Source of the DNA: Brassica napus
Taxonomy: Eukaryota > Streptophyta > Magnoliopsida > Brassicales > Brassicaceae
Assembly (NCBI RefSeq): GCF_020379485.1
Contig: NC_063452.1
Location: forward strand, 52,204,439-52,268,438
Direction of reading: 5' to 3'
DNA length: 64,000 nt
Below are positions 49,593-61,189 of this stretch, one piece after another. Under the pieces are notes generated by a model. It ran no database searches, had not been told where the DNA came from, and worked only from the letters and a program-made list of their open reading frames with translations. The position numbers were made by a program, and so were the translations under genes. The number at the start of each line of letters is the position of its first letter. The stretch's first letter is position 1.

Positions 49593-52500
49593 TCATTACA
49601 ATCATCATCGTCGCTTCTCTCGAACTCGTCTTCACGTGCTTCATCTGTCGCATCTTCGGGAATATCTTCATATTGAAAGTTTTGCGGGTCGATCAAAAGG
49701 ATTTCATCAGTTGGTTGTTCTGGTACCTCAACTTCATTGATAGCGTCTTCTTCTTGCAAGGGCGGTTCTTCTCCAGCGACAATGCGTCCACGAGGTGTAA
49801 TTTTGATAGCAGCTAACCAGTTTATCCCGGAAGTTCGAAGCCGAGGATAAGGAAGGAAGCTTACTTGCTCGGCTTGTGAAGCTAAAATGAAAGGCTCAAA
49901 TTTGTTGTATCTTCTCCCAAAATTGACATCCACAACACCAAATTTGTTATACCGAATCCCTCGGTTCACAACAGGATCGAACCATTCACATTTGAAGAGG
50001 ACGCATTTTAGCTTCAATAACCCCGGAAATTCCACTTCAATAATCTCCTGCAAGATCCCGTAAAAGTCCGTTTCACCTTTCACACATATTCCGTAGTTAC
50101 TCGTTGCCCGATGTCTCCCATACTCGTATGTGTGAAAGGTAAATCCTCGTGTGAAATACATAGGTGATGTGGTGACCTTTGCAACTGGACCTTGAACCAA
50201 TTCGTGAAACCATACGGGATAATAAGGATCGTCATAATCAACCTGCAAAAAGCAGTTATTCTTAATTAATATTGAAGTATCAAAACACTTACTTAATTAA
50301 TCAATGTATGAGATATATTACGTACCTGTGATTTTAACCACTTGACAAAGTGCTTATCTTTACGTGTGTCCACATCAGTTGCAGATATTCCTGGTATTGC
50401 TTCTTCAACTTGAGATACAAACATGCTGCAAATTAAACAAATAATCAAGTCATACATAATTAACTGCAATTCATATAATTAACATTCACAAAAATATTTA
50501 CCTTTCAAAGTAACGGGTCACTGCATCCTCGCAGTTGAGCAGAATATAAGTGTGGGCACTATGTTTATCCTCTTCACATGACCACCATACTTCTTTCGTT
50601 TTACCACCAAACCGTGCAATTTCGCAGAAAATGTCAGGAACACCATCAATTGGATATGATGTCGGTACTCCACCATCATCATATCTTCTAGGAACTCTTT
50701 TCCTCGTACGAACAGTTGGAGCAAAGTAGTATGATGTGAAGTTAGATGTTTCGGCTGTCAAACTTCCCGCAACTATTGAACCTTCCACCTTTGCAAGATT
50801 TCTTGCTTTCCCCTTCAAATGTTTCATCTGTCGCTCATACGGATACATCCATCCGTTGTGAACAGGTCCACGAAGCAATGCTTCATACGGTAGGTGGACA
50901 ACTAGATGCTCCATGACGTCAAAAAATGAAGGAGGAAATATCTTCTCCAGGTTGCACAATATGATCGGAATGTTATGATGAAGTTGTTCGATGACTTCTT
51001 CCTTGAACGTACGTGTGCTGAGATCTCTGAAAAAAGCGCCGATGGCTGTATATTGCAAAAGTAATCAAATTAATAACATTTCATAACATATGTATATATT
51101 AACGTTTTATAATTACCTGCAAGTGCTTCATGGACATTTGCTGGAAGGAGCTCGGCAAAAGCAAATGGAAGTAGTCGTTGCATAAACACATGACAATCAT
51201 GACTCTTCATTCCGGAGAACTTTTGACCTCGTTCAACACATCTTGACAGATTTGAAACATAACCATCAGGAAACTTAACTTCTGATGCAACCCAGTCAAA
51301 CAAGGTTGTTTTGGCTTCTGATGACAACCGGAAGATGGGAACAGGAACGTTTCCATTGCTCTTGATATGTAACTCACTTCTTGAGCAAATATCAGGTAAG
51401 TCCATCCTTGACTTTTTGTTATCTTTTGTCTTCCCAGGGACGTTAAGTAATGTATTCATGATGTTCTCAAAAAAGTTCTTCTCAATATGCATGACATCCA
51501 GATTGTGGCGTAAGAGAAGATCCTTCCAATAGGGTAGCTCCCAAAATATACTCTTCTTATGCCAATTGTGAGACACACCATATCCATCAGGCATATTTCC
51601 AGGAACATGCCAATTTCCTCCAACTTTAACTGTTTCCTGAGCTCCGTAATAATCAATGTCTGCTTCGATCTGCTGGCCGGTGAGATATGGAGGAGGACCG
51701 TCTCTGACAATTTTTTTGTGCCGAAACAATGTCTTATTTCTTCTGTACGGATGGGCAAGTGGAAGAAAGCGACGATGACAGTCAAACCAACAACTCTTCC
51801 TACCATTCTTCAGTTGAAAAGCATCCGTCGATCCAAGACAATATGGACAAGATAATCTTCCATGTGTTGTCCAGCCAGACAACATCCCATAAGCAGGGAA
51901 ATCACTTATCGTCCACAGCAGAACTGCTCGCATCGTAAAATTGTTTTTCAAGGAACAATCGTACGTCCTCACCCCTTCTGACCACAATTGCTTTAGCTCT
52001 TCTATCAACGGTTGAAGAAAAACATCAAGAGACCGTTTTGGATGCTTCGGCCCAGGGATTAATATGGTCAAAAATAGAAATTCTTGTTCCATGCACATAT
52101 CCGGCGGTAAATTGTACGGCGTAAGAATGACTGGCCACAAAGAATATTGTCTACCAGACATTCCAAATGGACTAAATCCATCGGTGCATAACCCAAGATA
52201 GACATTCCGAATATTTGTAGCAAAATCTGCGTGTACCTTGTTGAAATGTTTCCACGCTCTTGCGTCTGATGGATGTGCAACCTCACCATCTCTCTGGACA
52301 TGTTCCGCATGCCACCTCATCGATGCAGCAGTCCTCTCAGATTGATATAATCTTTTCAATCTGTCTGTAATTGGTAGGTACCACATCCTTTGGTACGGTA
52401 CCCTATTCCTCCCACGGCCTTGCGGTTTGAATCGTGGTTTTTTGCAGAATCGACACTCTTCTAACTTGTCATCTTCTTTCCAGTAGATCATGCAGTTGTC

Positions 52501-53358
52501 GATGCAAACATCAATCATCTCCGAAGGCAACCCAAGACTATAAACCAATTTCTGAATCTCATAATAAGATTCAGCAGACACGTTGTCTTCTGGCAAATAC
52601 TCTTTAAACAACTCCGCCCATGCATCCATGCAATTCTCAGGTAAATTATGATCCGTTTTAATATTCATCATCCTAGCTGCTAGAGACAATTTAGAGAGAC
52701 CTTCTCTACAACCAGTGTAGATTGGTTGATTTGCAGCATCTAGCATTTCATAAAACCTTTTTGCATCCAAATTAGGTTCTTCTACATTTCCAGTTCCATC
52801 AGCTATTGTTGTAGTTGTTTCTAAAAATGCATCACTAATCATATCTTGAACCCTATCATGATCTACCATCTGCTCATGATCTTGATGATAATTATATTCA
52901 TTATGCAAATGATTCGGTTCTTCACTATGATGACCATCCTCAAAATTATTATTACTACTACTAGCTTCATTTCCCCCATAACCCTCTCCATGTTGATACC
53001 AAATGTAGTACTGTGGTGTAAATCCTCTGTTTACTAAATGCTTCCATACAGTTTCACTACGTGCAAATTTTGAATTCTTGCATTTCCGACAGGGGCAGAA
53101 CATCTTACCGCTTTCCTGTGTGATCGGTGTACAGCCCGCCTGGTGCATGAATGTCTCTAGCCCGCTCAGAAATGCGTTCGTCACCCTCCCGTCGGAATCT
53201 TTGTGCAAATACATCCAACTCCGTAACTCGTAAATACTACCGCCACCGGCCATTTTTTTCTTAGATTTTTTTTTGAAATCTTTTTTTTCTGATTTTTTTT
53301 TCGGATTTTTTTTCTCCCGTTTGTGTGTTGTGAGGAAGAGAGTTGTGGGAAATGACAT
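49562..53358 (-). CDS. CACTA transposase, TNP2-like
   Basis: Catalytic transposase of the element. Exons 53358-51117, 51045-50502, 50425-50326 and 50242-49562 join with GT-AG borders in one open frame of 1188 residues. A second ATG at 53253 (MAGGGSIYELRSWMYLHKD) begins the family-conserved part and may be the true start; the preceding 35 residues are Lys-rich. Order of domains: N-terminal transposase-associated zinc region (FCPCRKCKN, about residues 105-115), TNP2 core (PYNLPPDMCMEQEFLFLTIL, LLWTISDFPAYGMLSGW, GRLSCPYC, about 425-550), DUF4218 spanning the first intron (HLVVHLPYEALLRGP, MKHLKGKARNL), and a DUF4216-like C-terminal part (VLFKCEWFDP). The acidic tail ends DENENDLE. No stop or frameshift was found, so it is probably functional. 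Confidence 0.9.
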
Positions 53359-53399
53359 ATATATAGAGAAATTTTCGAGTTGGGTAGTTGAAATATAAC

Positions 53400-53745
53400 A
53401 ACGATTTTACAAGGAATATTTTACATGGATTTTACATGGTTTTAACATATTATTTACAACGACTTTACGACGAAATTAGGTAAGTTAAAGCACATTGAAT
53501 ACACGTTTTCACCTAAATATAACGGTAACATGCTTCGTTGTAATGTCGATGTAATGATTACGACGTATTTCTCATTCCACGTACATTCGTCGTAAACTTA
53601 CATGGAGTTTACGACGAAATCAGTTCGTCGTAAATTTACATGGCGTTTACGACGAAAGTTAGATTCCTCGTAATTTCGTTGTAAAGACCATGTAAATTTA
53701 CGACGAAATATTTTCGTCGTAAATGTTCGTTGTTATGGACACGTT
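53400..53745. repeat. CACTA right subterminal repeats, also TNP2-like promoter
   Basis: Clustered TTTACGACGAA, TTCGTCGTAAA and TTTACATGG words directly upstream of the transposase start and just inside the right end. Confidence 0.85.
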
Positions 53746-54820
53746 TTCTTGTAGTGTTAGTATATCAAATATAATTATTAATAAAATTAAAATTTTAAAA
53801 ATTAAAAAAATACGGATCCGGATATTCAGACCTAAAAAATCAAGATATCCGGATCCGGATTCAGTTTTGACGGATACGATATTTTACTATTCGGATTTAA
53901 ATTTGAACGTTTCAGATAACCTATTTTTGGAGTAGATTTTGGATCGAATCCGGATCTCGGATGATAACTCAAGGCCTACCACACAGCACATGCCCAGCGA
54001 CCCAAATATGGAGTTATTTCTTTCCTGACTTTACCTTCCACTTGCAGTAAAAGTCAATTGATCATTTTCATTAAGGATATTCATTTGTATATTTTACTCA
54101 AGAAATTAAAATTTAGTTTTCGCTCACGCTGACCCTATTTAGTCTTTTTTATGGAACACTGGCCCAATTGGTCATTTACGTGTTTTTCTTTAACACCAAA
54201 AAGCAAGGCAATGTATGTACCTAGTACATACTAAAGCTACACGCATATCTGAAGAAAATAACTGATAACTAAATATTTCTCAGTTTTATACTTAGGTTCT
54301 ATGATATTCCACTTAAAATTTGTGAACCAAGATGCCTTTTTTTCCATGAGTAGTGATAGGTTTAATAATTGAAAAAGGGATTCCATAAAACTTTTCTCAA
54401 TATATTGGTGGAAAAAGTTAGGTTACCTGCCTCTTTTGCTGACCATGGAATCCACTTCTCATTGACTCCATGCATCTTTAGTTGTTTATATACATATATA
54501 CTTTCATCTGCGTATACTTTTTCTGCATAAAATTGGAAAATATGTAATTAGAAGCATCCGTTCCCGCTCTTTTCGGTGCGCTTGATTTTCTTGGATAAAG
54601 ACAAGAAAACGTGTTGTATGCCTAGTTGTATCTCAAGAAAAACCGAAGAAGAAAACAAAAAGACTTTTAAAGAGTCGAGACTATAGTGTGAGTGAGTGAG
54701 ACCAAAGTCAGTAAACTACGATGTTGGTCTTCCACCAAACACTTACGGCAAAAGAGGGAAAAGAAAACGATAAATATGCATAAATATTTCCAGCAAAAGA
54801 AGAAAAAAAAAACTACACAT

Positions 54821-55045
54821 TCCCTCTATTTCATAAAATGTACATTCTAACATTATTTTTTTATTTCTATTTCATAAAATGTATCATTCTAACATTATTT
54901 TTTTATTTCAAAAAGTATCATTCTACATTGTTAATATAACTTTTATAAATAATTATTTTATTTAAATAATTATAAATTTATATTAGTATATTTTATCATT
55001 TTTTAAAATCTGCATGAAATGTGACTTCTTGCAGAATAGAGAGAA
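54821..55045. mobile_element. Degenerate Stowaway-like MITE
   Basis: The left end ATTCCCTCTATTTCATAAAA and right end AATAGAGAGAAT are inverted. The left part contains a tandem duplicate of TATTTCATAAAATGTA-CATTCTAACATT. Non-coding. Confidence 0.55.
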
Positions 55046-55210
55046 TATATAGTATATTAATATTTAAACATCCACTTAAATGATTTTAGTCTTGTTTCAT
55101 GTTAACATGTAGAAGAAAGATTTGCAAAAAGAACTTTAATAATAGTTATATTTAAACCTTTCATTGGTACGTTTTGGGGATAGAGTTTATCTAAACCTTT
55201 TATTTTTTTA

Positions 55211-55372
55211 GAGCATCTCCAATTACACCGTAAAATAGAGTGAAAAATACAGTTATGAACAAATAAAAAAACTTTATTTTATATATGGAGTAATGTATTT
55301 TTTATTTATTCGTGACTGCATTTTCTATTTTATTTTGCAGTTTTTTTTTCAGCAGGGGCTGGAGATGACCAC
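55211..55372. mobile_element. Degenerate MITE (AGAGCATCTCCA-type ends)
   Basis: The left end TAGAGCATCTCCAATTACACC and the right end (reverse complement GGTCATCTCCAGCCCC) are inverted. Between them are inverted ACTGCATTTT-type words. Confidence 0.5.
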
Positions 55373-55681
55373 ATATAGATAATTTTCTTATAGTTTGCGC
55401 GGTAAAATATATAGTGGAGTTAGTTGAAATAACGTTGCAGGATATGATACAATCATGTGCTATCATTTTATTTATTTATTTTTTTTGATTAATTATTAAA
55501 ATCTCAAAAGAAAATTACATACCTGAACTTGATTTGCTTTAGGCAGCCCAACATGTATTTACTTATTTATAAGTCCTTCCCTCCGTATGTTAAACTCCAT
55601 TCTCTTTCTCGTTCTCTCCCTCTCTAACACAATTTATTTCAGAGAATCAAAAGATCTTTTAAGCTGAATTTAGTAGAATTT

Positions 55682-57014
55682 ATGGATAACCAAATCAGTG
55701 CTCTTCTTGGCTGGCCTTACTACTACTCTCATGGAAAGGTAAGTTTTAAACATTATTTCTAAAGCTGAGTTTCCTCTATTCCCTCCAAAATAGTGTTCTT
55801 CTTCTGCTTTTGCTTTATCTTTCTTTCAGTTTTGATTTTGCTTAATTTGGCTAATAATGTCTTGTCCAAAACAAGAAATTTCTTACAGTTTTATTTCTTC
55901 TTCTTCTTGGTCTATTTAATAAACACCCGAATGTAGTAGACCTAGTTGCTAAGATTCAACAAGTTTTACAGAATGGTGGTCTTAATATGCAACTAGGTGA
56001 CTCAGTCTTTGAAGTGTTTAAGGATTTTTGCATGTCACCTAATTAAAAAGAACATGTTTTGTTTACATATTCTCTGAAGTCAAGCATAATCACCAAATGT
56101 TGTAGCTTAGTTGCTCATAATGAGTTTCTTAACCTCCAACTCGATAACTCAAATCCTTGCTAGTTTGTGATAAGTGTTAATAACACATCTCAAAAGTACA
56201 GAGTTTAACCAGTGGCGATCAATGAGTGATTGTTCATGTAGGTGTCCCCTGTTTGTTTCCTCTGTTCTGTCCCATCTAGCTTATTTACTTTTTCCTCCGT
56301 TTCTTTCCTTTTTGACTATTTATTTATTTATTTGCACTTTTGTAAAATTTACAGACTACAGAAGAATTAAGACACTCTCATCTGTGCACAACACTAGAGC
56401 TAGAACAAACAAAAATGTTTGCTCGTGAGGAAATAAGAAAGAGAGATGAACAACTCGTCAATCTTAAAGACATATTAACCAAAACCATTACAGAAAGAGA
56501 CGAAGCCCTCGAGAAATGTCAGCGCCTCATGTTCGATAACCTCTCGCGTCAACAACAGAAGCATATGACTCCTCCTTTATCCGGAGCCTCAAGCATTGAT
56601 GATGAAACATTGCAGCCTCAAAAACTAGCATCAAACAAGAGCTTCTCCTCCTCGGACTGCGAAGAGAGCCTCATGTCACCCACTGATCACGTCATAAACC
56701 GACAACCATCTCAGCCTGAAGAAGTCTCAGATGCTGAGATTATGGATCCACTGCTTCCTGACAAGCCACTGCCTGAGAAGGGTAAACTTCTAGAAGCTGT
56801 TTTAAAGGCAGGGCCTCTGCTTCAGACACTGCTCTTAGCTGGTCCATTACCTCAATGGCGATATCCGCCACCGCCTCTCAAGACTTTCGAGATCCCTCCA
56901 GTCACCGTCCAGTGCCCTAACGTCAACAATGGGTGTGGAAAATTCAACAGGAAGAGAGTATTCTCAGATGGGTCACATTCAGAGGCTAAGTATCAGAAAG
57001 TTCTTCTCCACTGA
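55682..57014 (+). CDS. DUF1635 family protein
   Basis: Plant-specific protein of unknown function, probably nuclear or cytosolic. Two exons, 55682-55738 and 56355-57014, join in frame (AAG|GT ... ACAG|ACT) to 238 residues. Exon 1 encodes MDNQISALLGWPYYYSHGK. Exon 2 opens with the DUF1635 signature (TTEELRHSHLCTTLELEQTK) and continues as a charged, probably coiled-coil helix (EEIRKRDEQLVNLKDILTK, ERDEALEKCQ). The rest is low complexity with Ser- and Pro-rich parts. The open frame starting at 56415 alone would miss the signature. It converges on CHYR1 and by order corresponds to At5g22930. No lesion seen. Confidence 0.88.
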
Positions 57015-57920
57015 CCAACGATCAACACAACTCTGGCTACTGATTTTTACTCTTAAAGTTGTAGTACTAATAGTCATCTGATATACCATTTACTTAGGTC
57101 AGTTTCAAGATTAACTCCCACTTAGGTTTCAAGTGGGAGTGATCTTTTGTACATTAAGGCTTTTGGTTATGCGCCATTGTGGAGACAGAGTCAGATCCAT
57201 TTAGGGTTTAGATTTAAACTATTGAAGAAAAAGAAAAAAAAACTCCCCTGGTTTGACCTCCAAGTCAATGGAGAGTTAATGCTATGTGTGAGAGTTTGCT
57301 ATCTTGTTTATTTCTCTAGGGATGCTTGCTGTGTTTTTTTCTTTTTGAGGGTTTTATATCTCAAATCCGTTTTCACACTCATGTGCTTGGCTCCATGATG
57401 TGTTAAATTACGGTTTCTTTTCTTGTTTTTCTTATGCTGAGGGTTTTTCCCACTCATATTATGTTAATCTCTGAAGCTCAAGACTTTATAGCTTCATAAT
57501 GTAATTTGTTTTTGTCTGCGCGCAGTAACTGAAATTTAGTAATTAAAGAGGTTGCTTATTACTTGCTTGTAGCCTTTGTGGGGATGCGCTTTAATGATTT
57601 TTTAACTTTGAGATAATTTAATTAATATTGTTGCTTTTAGGGAGAGATGGGTGAGAAGAAGTCGTTAGTAAAACCCAACAACGTAAAGGTATATAAACCC
57701 GAAGCTATTTCTTTGTCGGTTCGGGTGGGTCCTAAAGATCTGAAGCCGGATCTTCTTGTCCATGTAACATGAGTTTAAAAGTGTCAACATAGACAATCAC
57801 TCATGGATTGCCTGGTCCATTTACTACTTATTCTTATTTTAACGGTCATGAGTTAGAGCCAAATACTATAGTTAAGAAAGTACACAGATAGACTCCCTTT
57901 GGAAATTCAGACACCAAACC
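57015..57920. other. 3' flank of the DUF1635 gene
   Basis: Expected 3' UTR and spacer. A 41-codon frame at 57647-57772 (MGEKKSLVKPNNVKVYKPEA...) has a protein-like look and follows a splice-acceptor-like TTTTAG, but no relative is recognised. Confidence 0.4.
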
Positions 57921-58861
57921 CAGGGCTGTTCAATATGGTAAAACCGAACCGTACCGAACCGTACCGAACCGAACCGAAATAGACAATATGGTTTGGTTTT
58001 GGTATATACCATATAAACCGAATGGATATAATTTTATAAAAACCGTAGGATTTGGATATGGTTTGGTAGATAACCGATTAAACCAAATAAACCGAACAAA
58101 ACCGATTAAAAGTAGAAACATGTAAATATGTATCTATTTTATAACAATACATGAAAATCTATTTGTTATATAAGTTAAATTTGTGTTAATAACTATTACC
58201 ATAATGTTATAGTAATAAAGAACCTTATATAATTTGTAAAACACTTGAATACATCGCAATTCAGACATCTTATTTTCTAAGTCTTTTTTTTTTTTATCTT
58301 TTTGCTTTATTTTAGTATTCACTAAATTAATATGAAGATGATAAATTTGATGAAAAATAATTAATGGAAAATAATTAATGGAAAATTTTCACAACTTTTT
58401 CTTATCTATAAACAAACAGAGTTTCGTGTTCAATCGAAAAAGCATGACTTTAATGAACACTAAATATGGAAGAGTGGAAAACTTTTCTTTCATGTTTCTG
58501 TTTTGTTTCATATTTTTATTTTCAAAATTTCAGGCTCTGATTTTAATTATAGATTTGATGATTTTATTTGATGGTAGAAGCATTTTTACGTTTTTGTTCA
58601 TTTATTTGAACATGTAATATATTTTTAATAAATGACTGTGTTGACAATATGACTCTAAAATTCATTTTATATGATCTCAAACTAAATAATTATGTTTTTT
58701 GGTATAAAACCGAATAAACCGAAAACCGACGGTATATAAACCGAACCGAACCGAAGTAAATATGGATTTAGAATGGTAGTTATATTTTACTAACCGAAAT
58801 ACCGAAAACCAAAAAAAACCAAACCTAAACCGAACCGATATCCGGATTGAACACCCCTAGG
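57921..58861. mobile_element. Non-autonomous inverted-end element (hAT-like) with AACCGAA-rich ends
   Basis: The left end CAGGGCTGTTCAATATGG and the right end (reverse complement CCTAGGGGTGTTCAATCCGG) are inverted. Flanks ACCAAACC (57913-57920) and TCCAAACC (58862-58869) match in 7 of 8 bases, the size of a hAT duplication. Subterminal runs of ACCGAACCGA and GGTTTGGTTTGGT-type words border an AT-rich core. No transposase. Confidence 0.6.
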
Positions 58862-59802
58862 TCCAAACCAGTTCTGGTTCAAGTTTTAGTTAACCGGTTG
58901 AACTAACAACCTGAGGAACTCCTGAAGAGTAAGAGTGAGTATTAGGTCCTCTCTGCGTCTTTCTAGTATTGTATGAACCGCAGCTACTGCACTTATGCGC
59001 GATCAAATGAAACCGGACATCCGTGTTTGAACCACAGTCATTGCAAAGAATCCATACCTGCTTCAATCCAATCACATAAGCAAACACACAAACTCGTGAA
59101 TGCAATATTGATATTCAATCTCACTTACCATCTTGTCTTCGTACACTTTTGGGATTTTGTAAGCAGCAACCTTCGCAAATTTGAATGGAAGATTCAATGA
59201 ACATAAGAGAACTGTACAATAGAGTTATATGATGAAGCCTTTTACCTCTTCATCAAGTTTCTTCCACACGCTGGACATGTCACATATCGATTTAGAGCAT
59301 AAAGGGCATGTGTATCTACAACAACAACAAAAAAGTTTGTGTTTGTTTATCAATGGCTAGCTTCATAAAAAACTTGTGAGTTCTTTTACCGGTTATGCAG
59401 CTCCATATCTTTGGTACACTCTAAATGCACAGCGTGACCACATCGCAGGACCGTGATATCTTTTGTCGAATCAAACAGATACTGAGCACAAATAGACTTA
59501 AATCAGGACACAACTATGTTGAGTCAGTTAAGAAATGGGTTAGATTTTGATTATTTTACCTCAAAACAAACCGGGCAATTGTGATGCAATGCGCCTTCCA
59601 GACACCGGTGCTTGTCCTCCAAAACTTTGGAGTAGCAACATCCTGTTTCAAGGAAACAAAATAAAATGTCAGAAACAAAGAAAGATGCGAGCATTTTCTA
59701 GAAACAAGCACATAAAGTTTTGTCTCTCTTACGACATCTTTTGCAATGGAAGAAGTTTTCTTTTTGATATTAAGAATTTTCAAGGCTCCTAAGGCAAATG
59801 TT

Positions 59803-61189
59803 GTAGTATAGTGTTTGTCGAAACAGTTCTGAGGGATATCAAAGCACTGAGAATGCAAGTACTCACTTAATCTAAGTGCAACCAATGATTTAAAAGGTTT
59901 CTAAACTAATGATTAATGATAAATGAAATGACTTTCTTTACTAAGCGAAAAGAGAACTCATGGGCATAGGGATTAGACCTTGGGTGATCAAGTATCAAAT
60001 TAAGGATGACAAATGATCAATCAAACTATCAACCTTAAGCCTAGACACAATTCTAAGCAAGCTCTATGTCTAGATGAATGCTCATTTGCTAACATATCTC
60101 AAACATCAAATGTCTTTGGTTGAATAATATGAAAGCAATCATTACTAACAAGTCTATTAGCTATCTTAGCACCTTTAACAACAAATGTCTTTGGCAAAGT
60201 ATACTAAAAGCCTAGGAGAGTTGTCTCAGGCATTTCATCAAACACCTTTTGGGTGGAAAATGTCTATTGATCAACTTTTGAGTGGCCAATTCAGAAGATG
60301 CATTTTGAATACTCTACTAGGAAGGAACAAGAATGATCTACACTAAAACATCCTAGAACTAACCTAATCACCCTTAATCTCCATAACCCATGAATTCAAA
60401 AAGTGATTACTCACTAATCTCCATGATTCCTCTTAAACCCATATTGGATTTCAGATTAATCATGTAGAGAAAAATATAAGAAATCAACAATAACACAAGA
60501 ACATAACAATCAAAATCCAAGAGATGAACTTCTCAAGAGAGTTTTTGTGTATTTCTCAATAGATCCAAGATAATCCGCCTCTCGTGGTTACAAAAAATCT
60601 TTAAAACATAGGTTTTTCCAAGTACAAAACGTCCAAAATAAATTGCAAAAAGGTCCTTGAGAAATCATGATTTTCGGCAGCAGAACAACGCGGAGCGACT
60701 TGCAGGTGTCGCTCCGGGAAGTCGCTCCAGGGCCGATGGTCGCGAGCGACTTTGGTGTGTCGCTCCAACGGGTCACTCTGGATCGGGAGCGACCTTGGTA
60801 GGTCGCTCTGAGAGGTCGCTCCAGGGTCATCTAAGACTGTTCGGAGTAACGAGAACGCGAGCGACTTCATGGCGTCGCTTTAGGAAGGTCGCTCTGAGAG
60901 GTGGGACACAGCGACTTCGTGATGTCGCTCCGGGAGGTCGCTCCCATGCTCTGATCGTTTAATGATCACCTATTTCACCTCCTTTGAGCTCCAGATGCAT
61001 CCAAATGTCCCCAAGAACTCCATGTGGCACTCCAGTACCTAATAGAGACTCATGTATGCAAAATGCAACCTAAACATGTCTAAATTCTAATCTCTATGAT
61101 GAAAATGTTTATGAATGAATGGATAAAACAATGCAAATATGCAAGATATCACTTTTCCTCTGGTCCTATTAAACGAACATATCAACAGT
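59803..61189 (-). mobile_element. Solo-LTR-like insertion inside CHYR1
   Basis: On the minus strand the block starts TGTTGATATG and ends CTACAACA, the TG...CA ends of an LTR, and has no coding capacity. The flanking five bases do not match (GCAAA and GTTAA), so no target duplication is seen. A further 42 bp of foreign sequence separates it from the retained exon bases. This is consistent with a solo LTR or deletion product. The superfamily is not determined. Confidence 0.5.
60692..60954. repeat. AGCGACTT...GTCGCTCC hairpin minisatellite
   Basis: About five head-to-tail units, each an inverted pair of AGCGAC and GTCGCT separated by 8-10 bases, inside the LTR-like insertion. Open frames over it are repeat artefacts. 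Confidence 0.8.

Larger units (their letters stand above)
46560..53756 (-). mobile_element. CACTA (En/Spm) DNA transposon, structurally complete
   Basis: 7197 bp. The ends are CACTACAAGAAAAC and its exact inverse GTTTTCTTGTAGTG, flanked by TTA on both sides (46557-46559 and 53757-53759), the 3-bp duplication of CACTA elements. Arrays of TTTACGACGAA/TTCGTCGTAAA words lie just inside both ends. It encodes a TNP2-like transposase and a Ptta/En-Spm (TNPA-like) protein, both on the minus strand. The matching ends and full-length transposase frame suggest recent movement and possible autonomy. Confidence 0.92.
46229..53975. repeat. GGATCCGGATATCC-rich repeat split by the CACTA insertion
   Basis: The left part (46229-46559) and right part (53757 to about 53975) share palindromic words (GGATCCGGATATCCG, ATCCGGATTCGGATTCG) and AT-rich inner flanks. 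They look like the two halves of one inverted-repeat element of about 550 bp that the CACTA transposon later entered. Confidence 0.45.
53976..55681. other. Intergenic, upstream of the DUF1635 gene
   Basis: AT-rich with two MITE-like repeats listed separately (54821-55045, 55211-55372). The last 120 bp (CT-rich TCTCTTTCTCGTTCTCTCCC at about 55601-55620) likely form the 5' UTR/promoter of the DUF1635 gene. Confidence 0.5.

Noticed and set aside
59556..59885. 109-codon frame across the CHYR1 exon and insertion
   Set aside because: It reads the CHYR1 exon in the wrong frame and runs through an intron into the insertion.
60601..60962. Open frames of 80-101 codons in the CHYR1 intron
   Set aside because: They read through the AGCGAC/GTCGCT hairpin repeats on both strands. 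No protein features.
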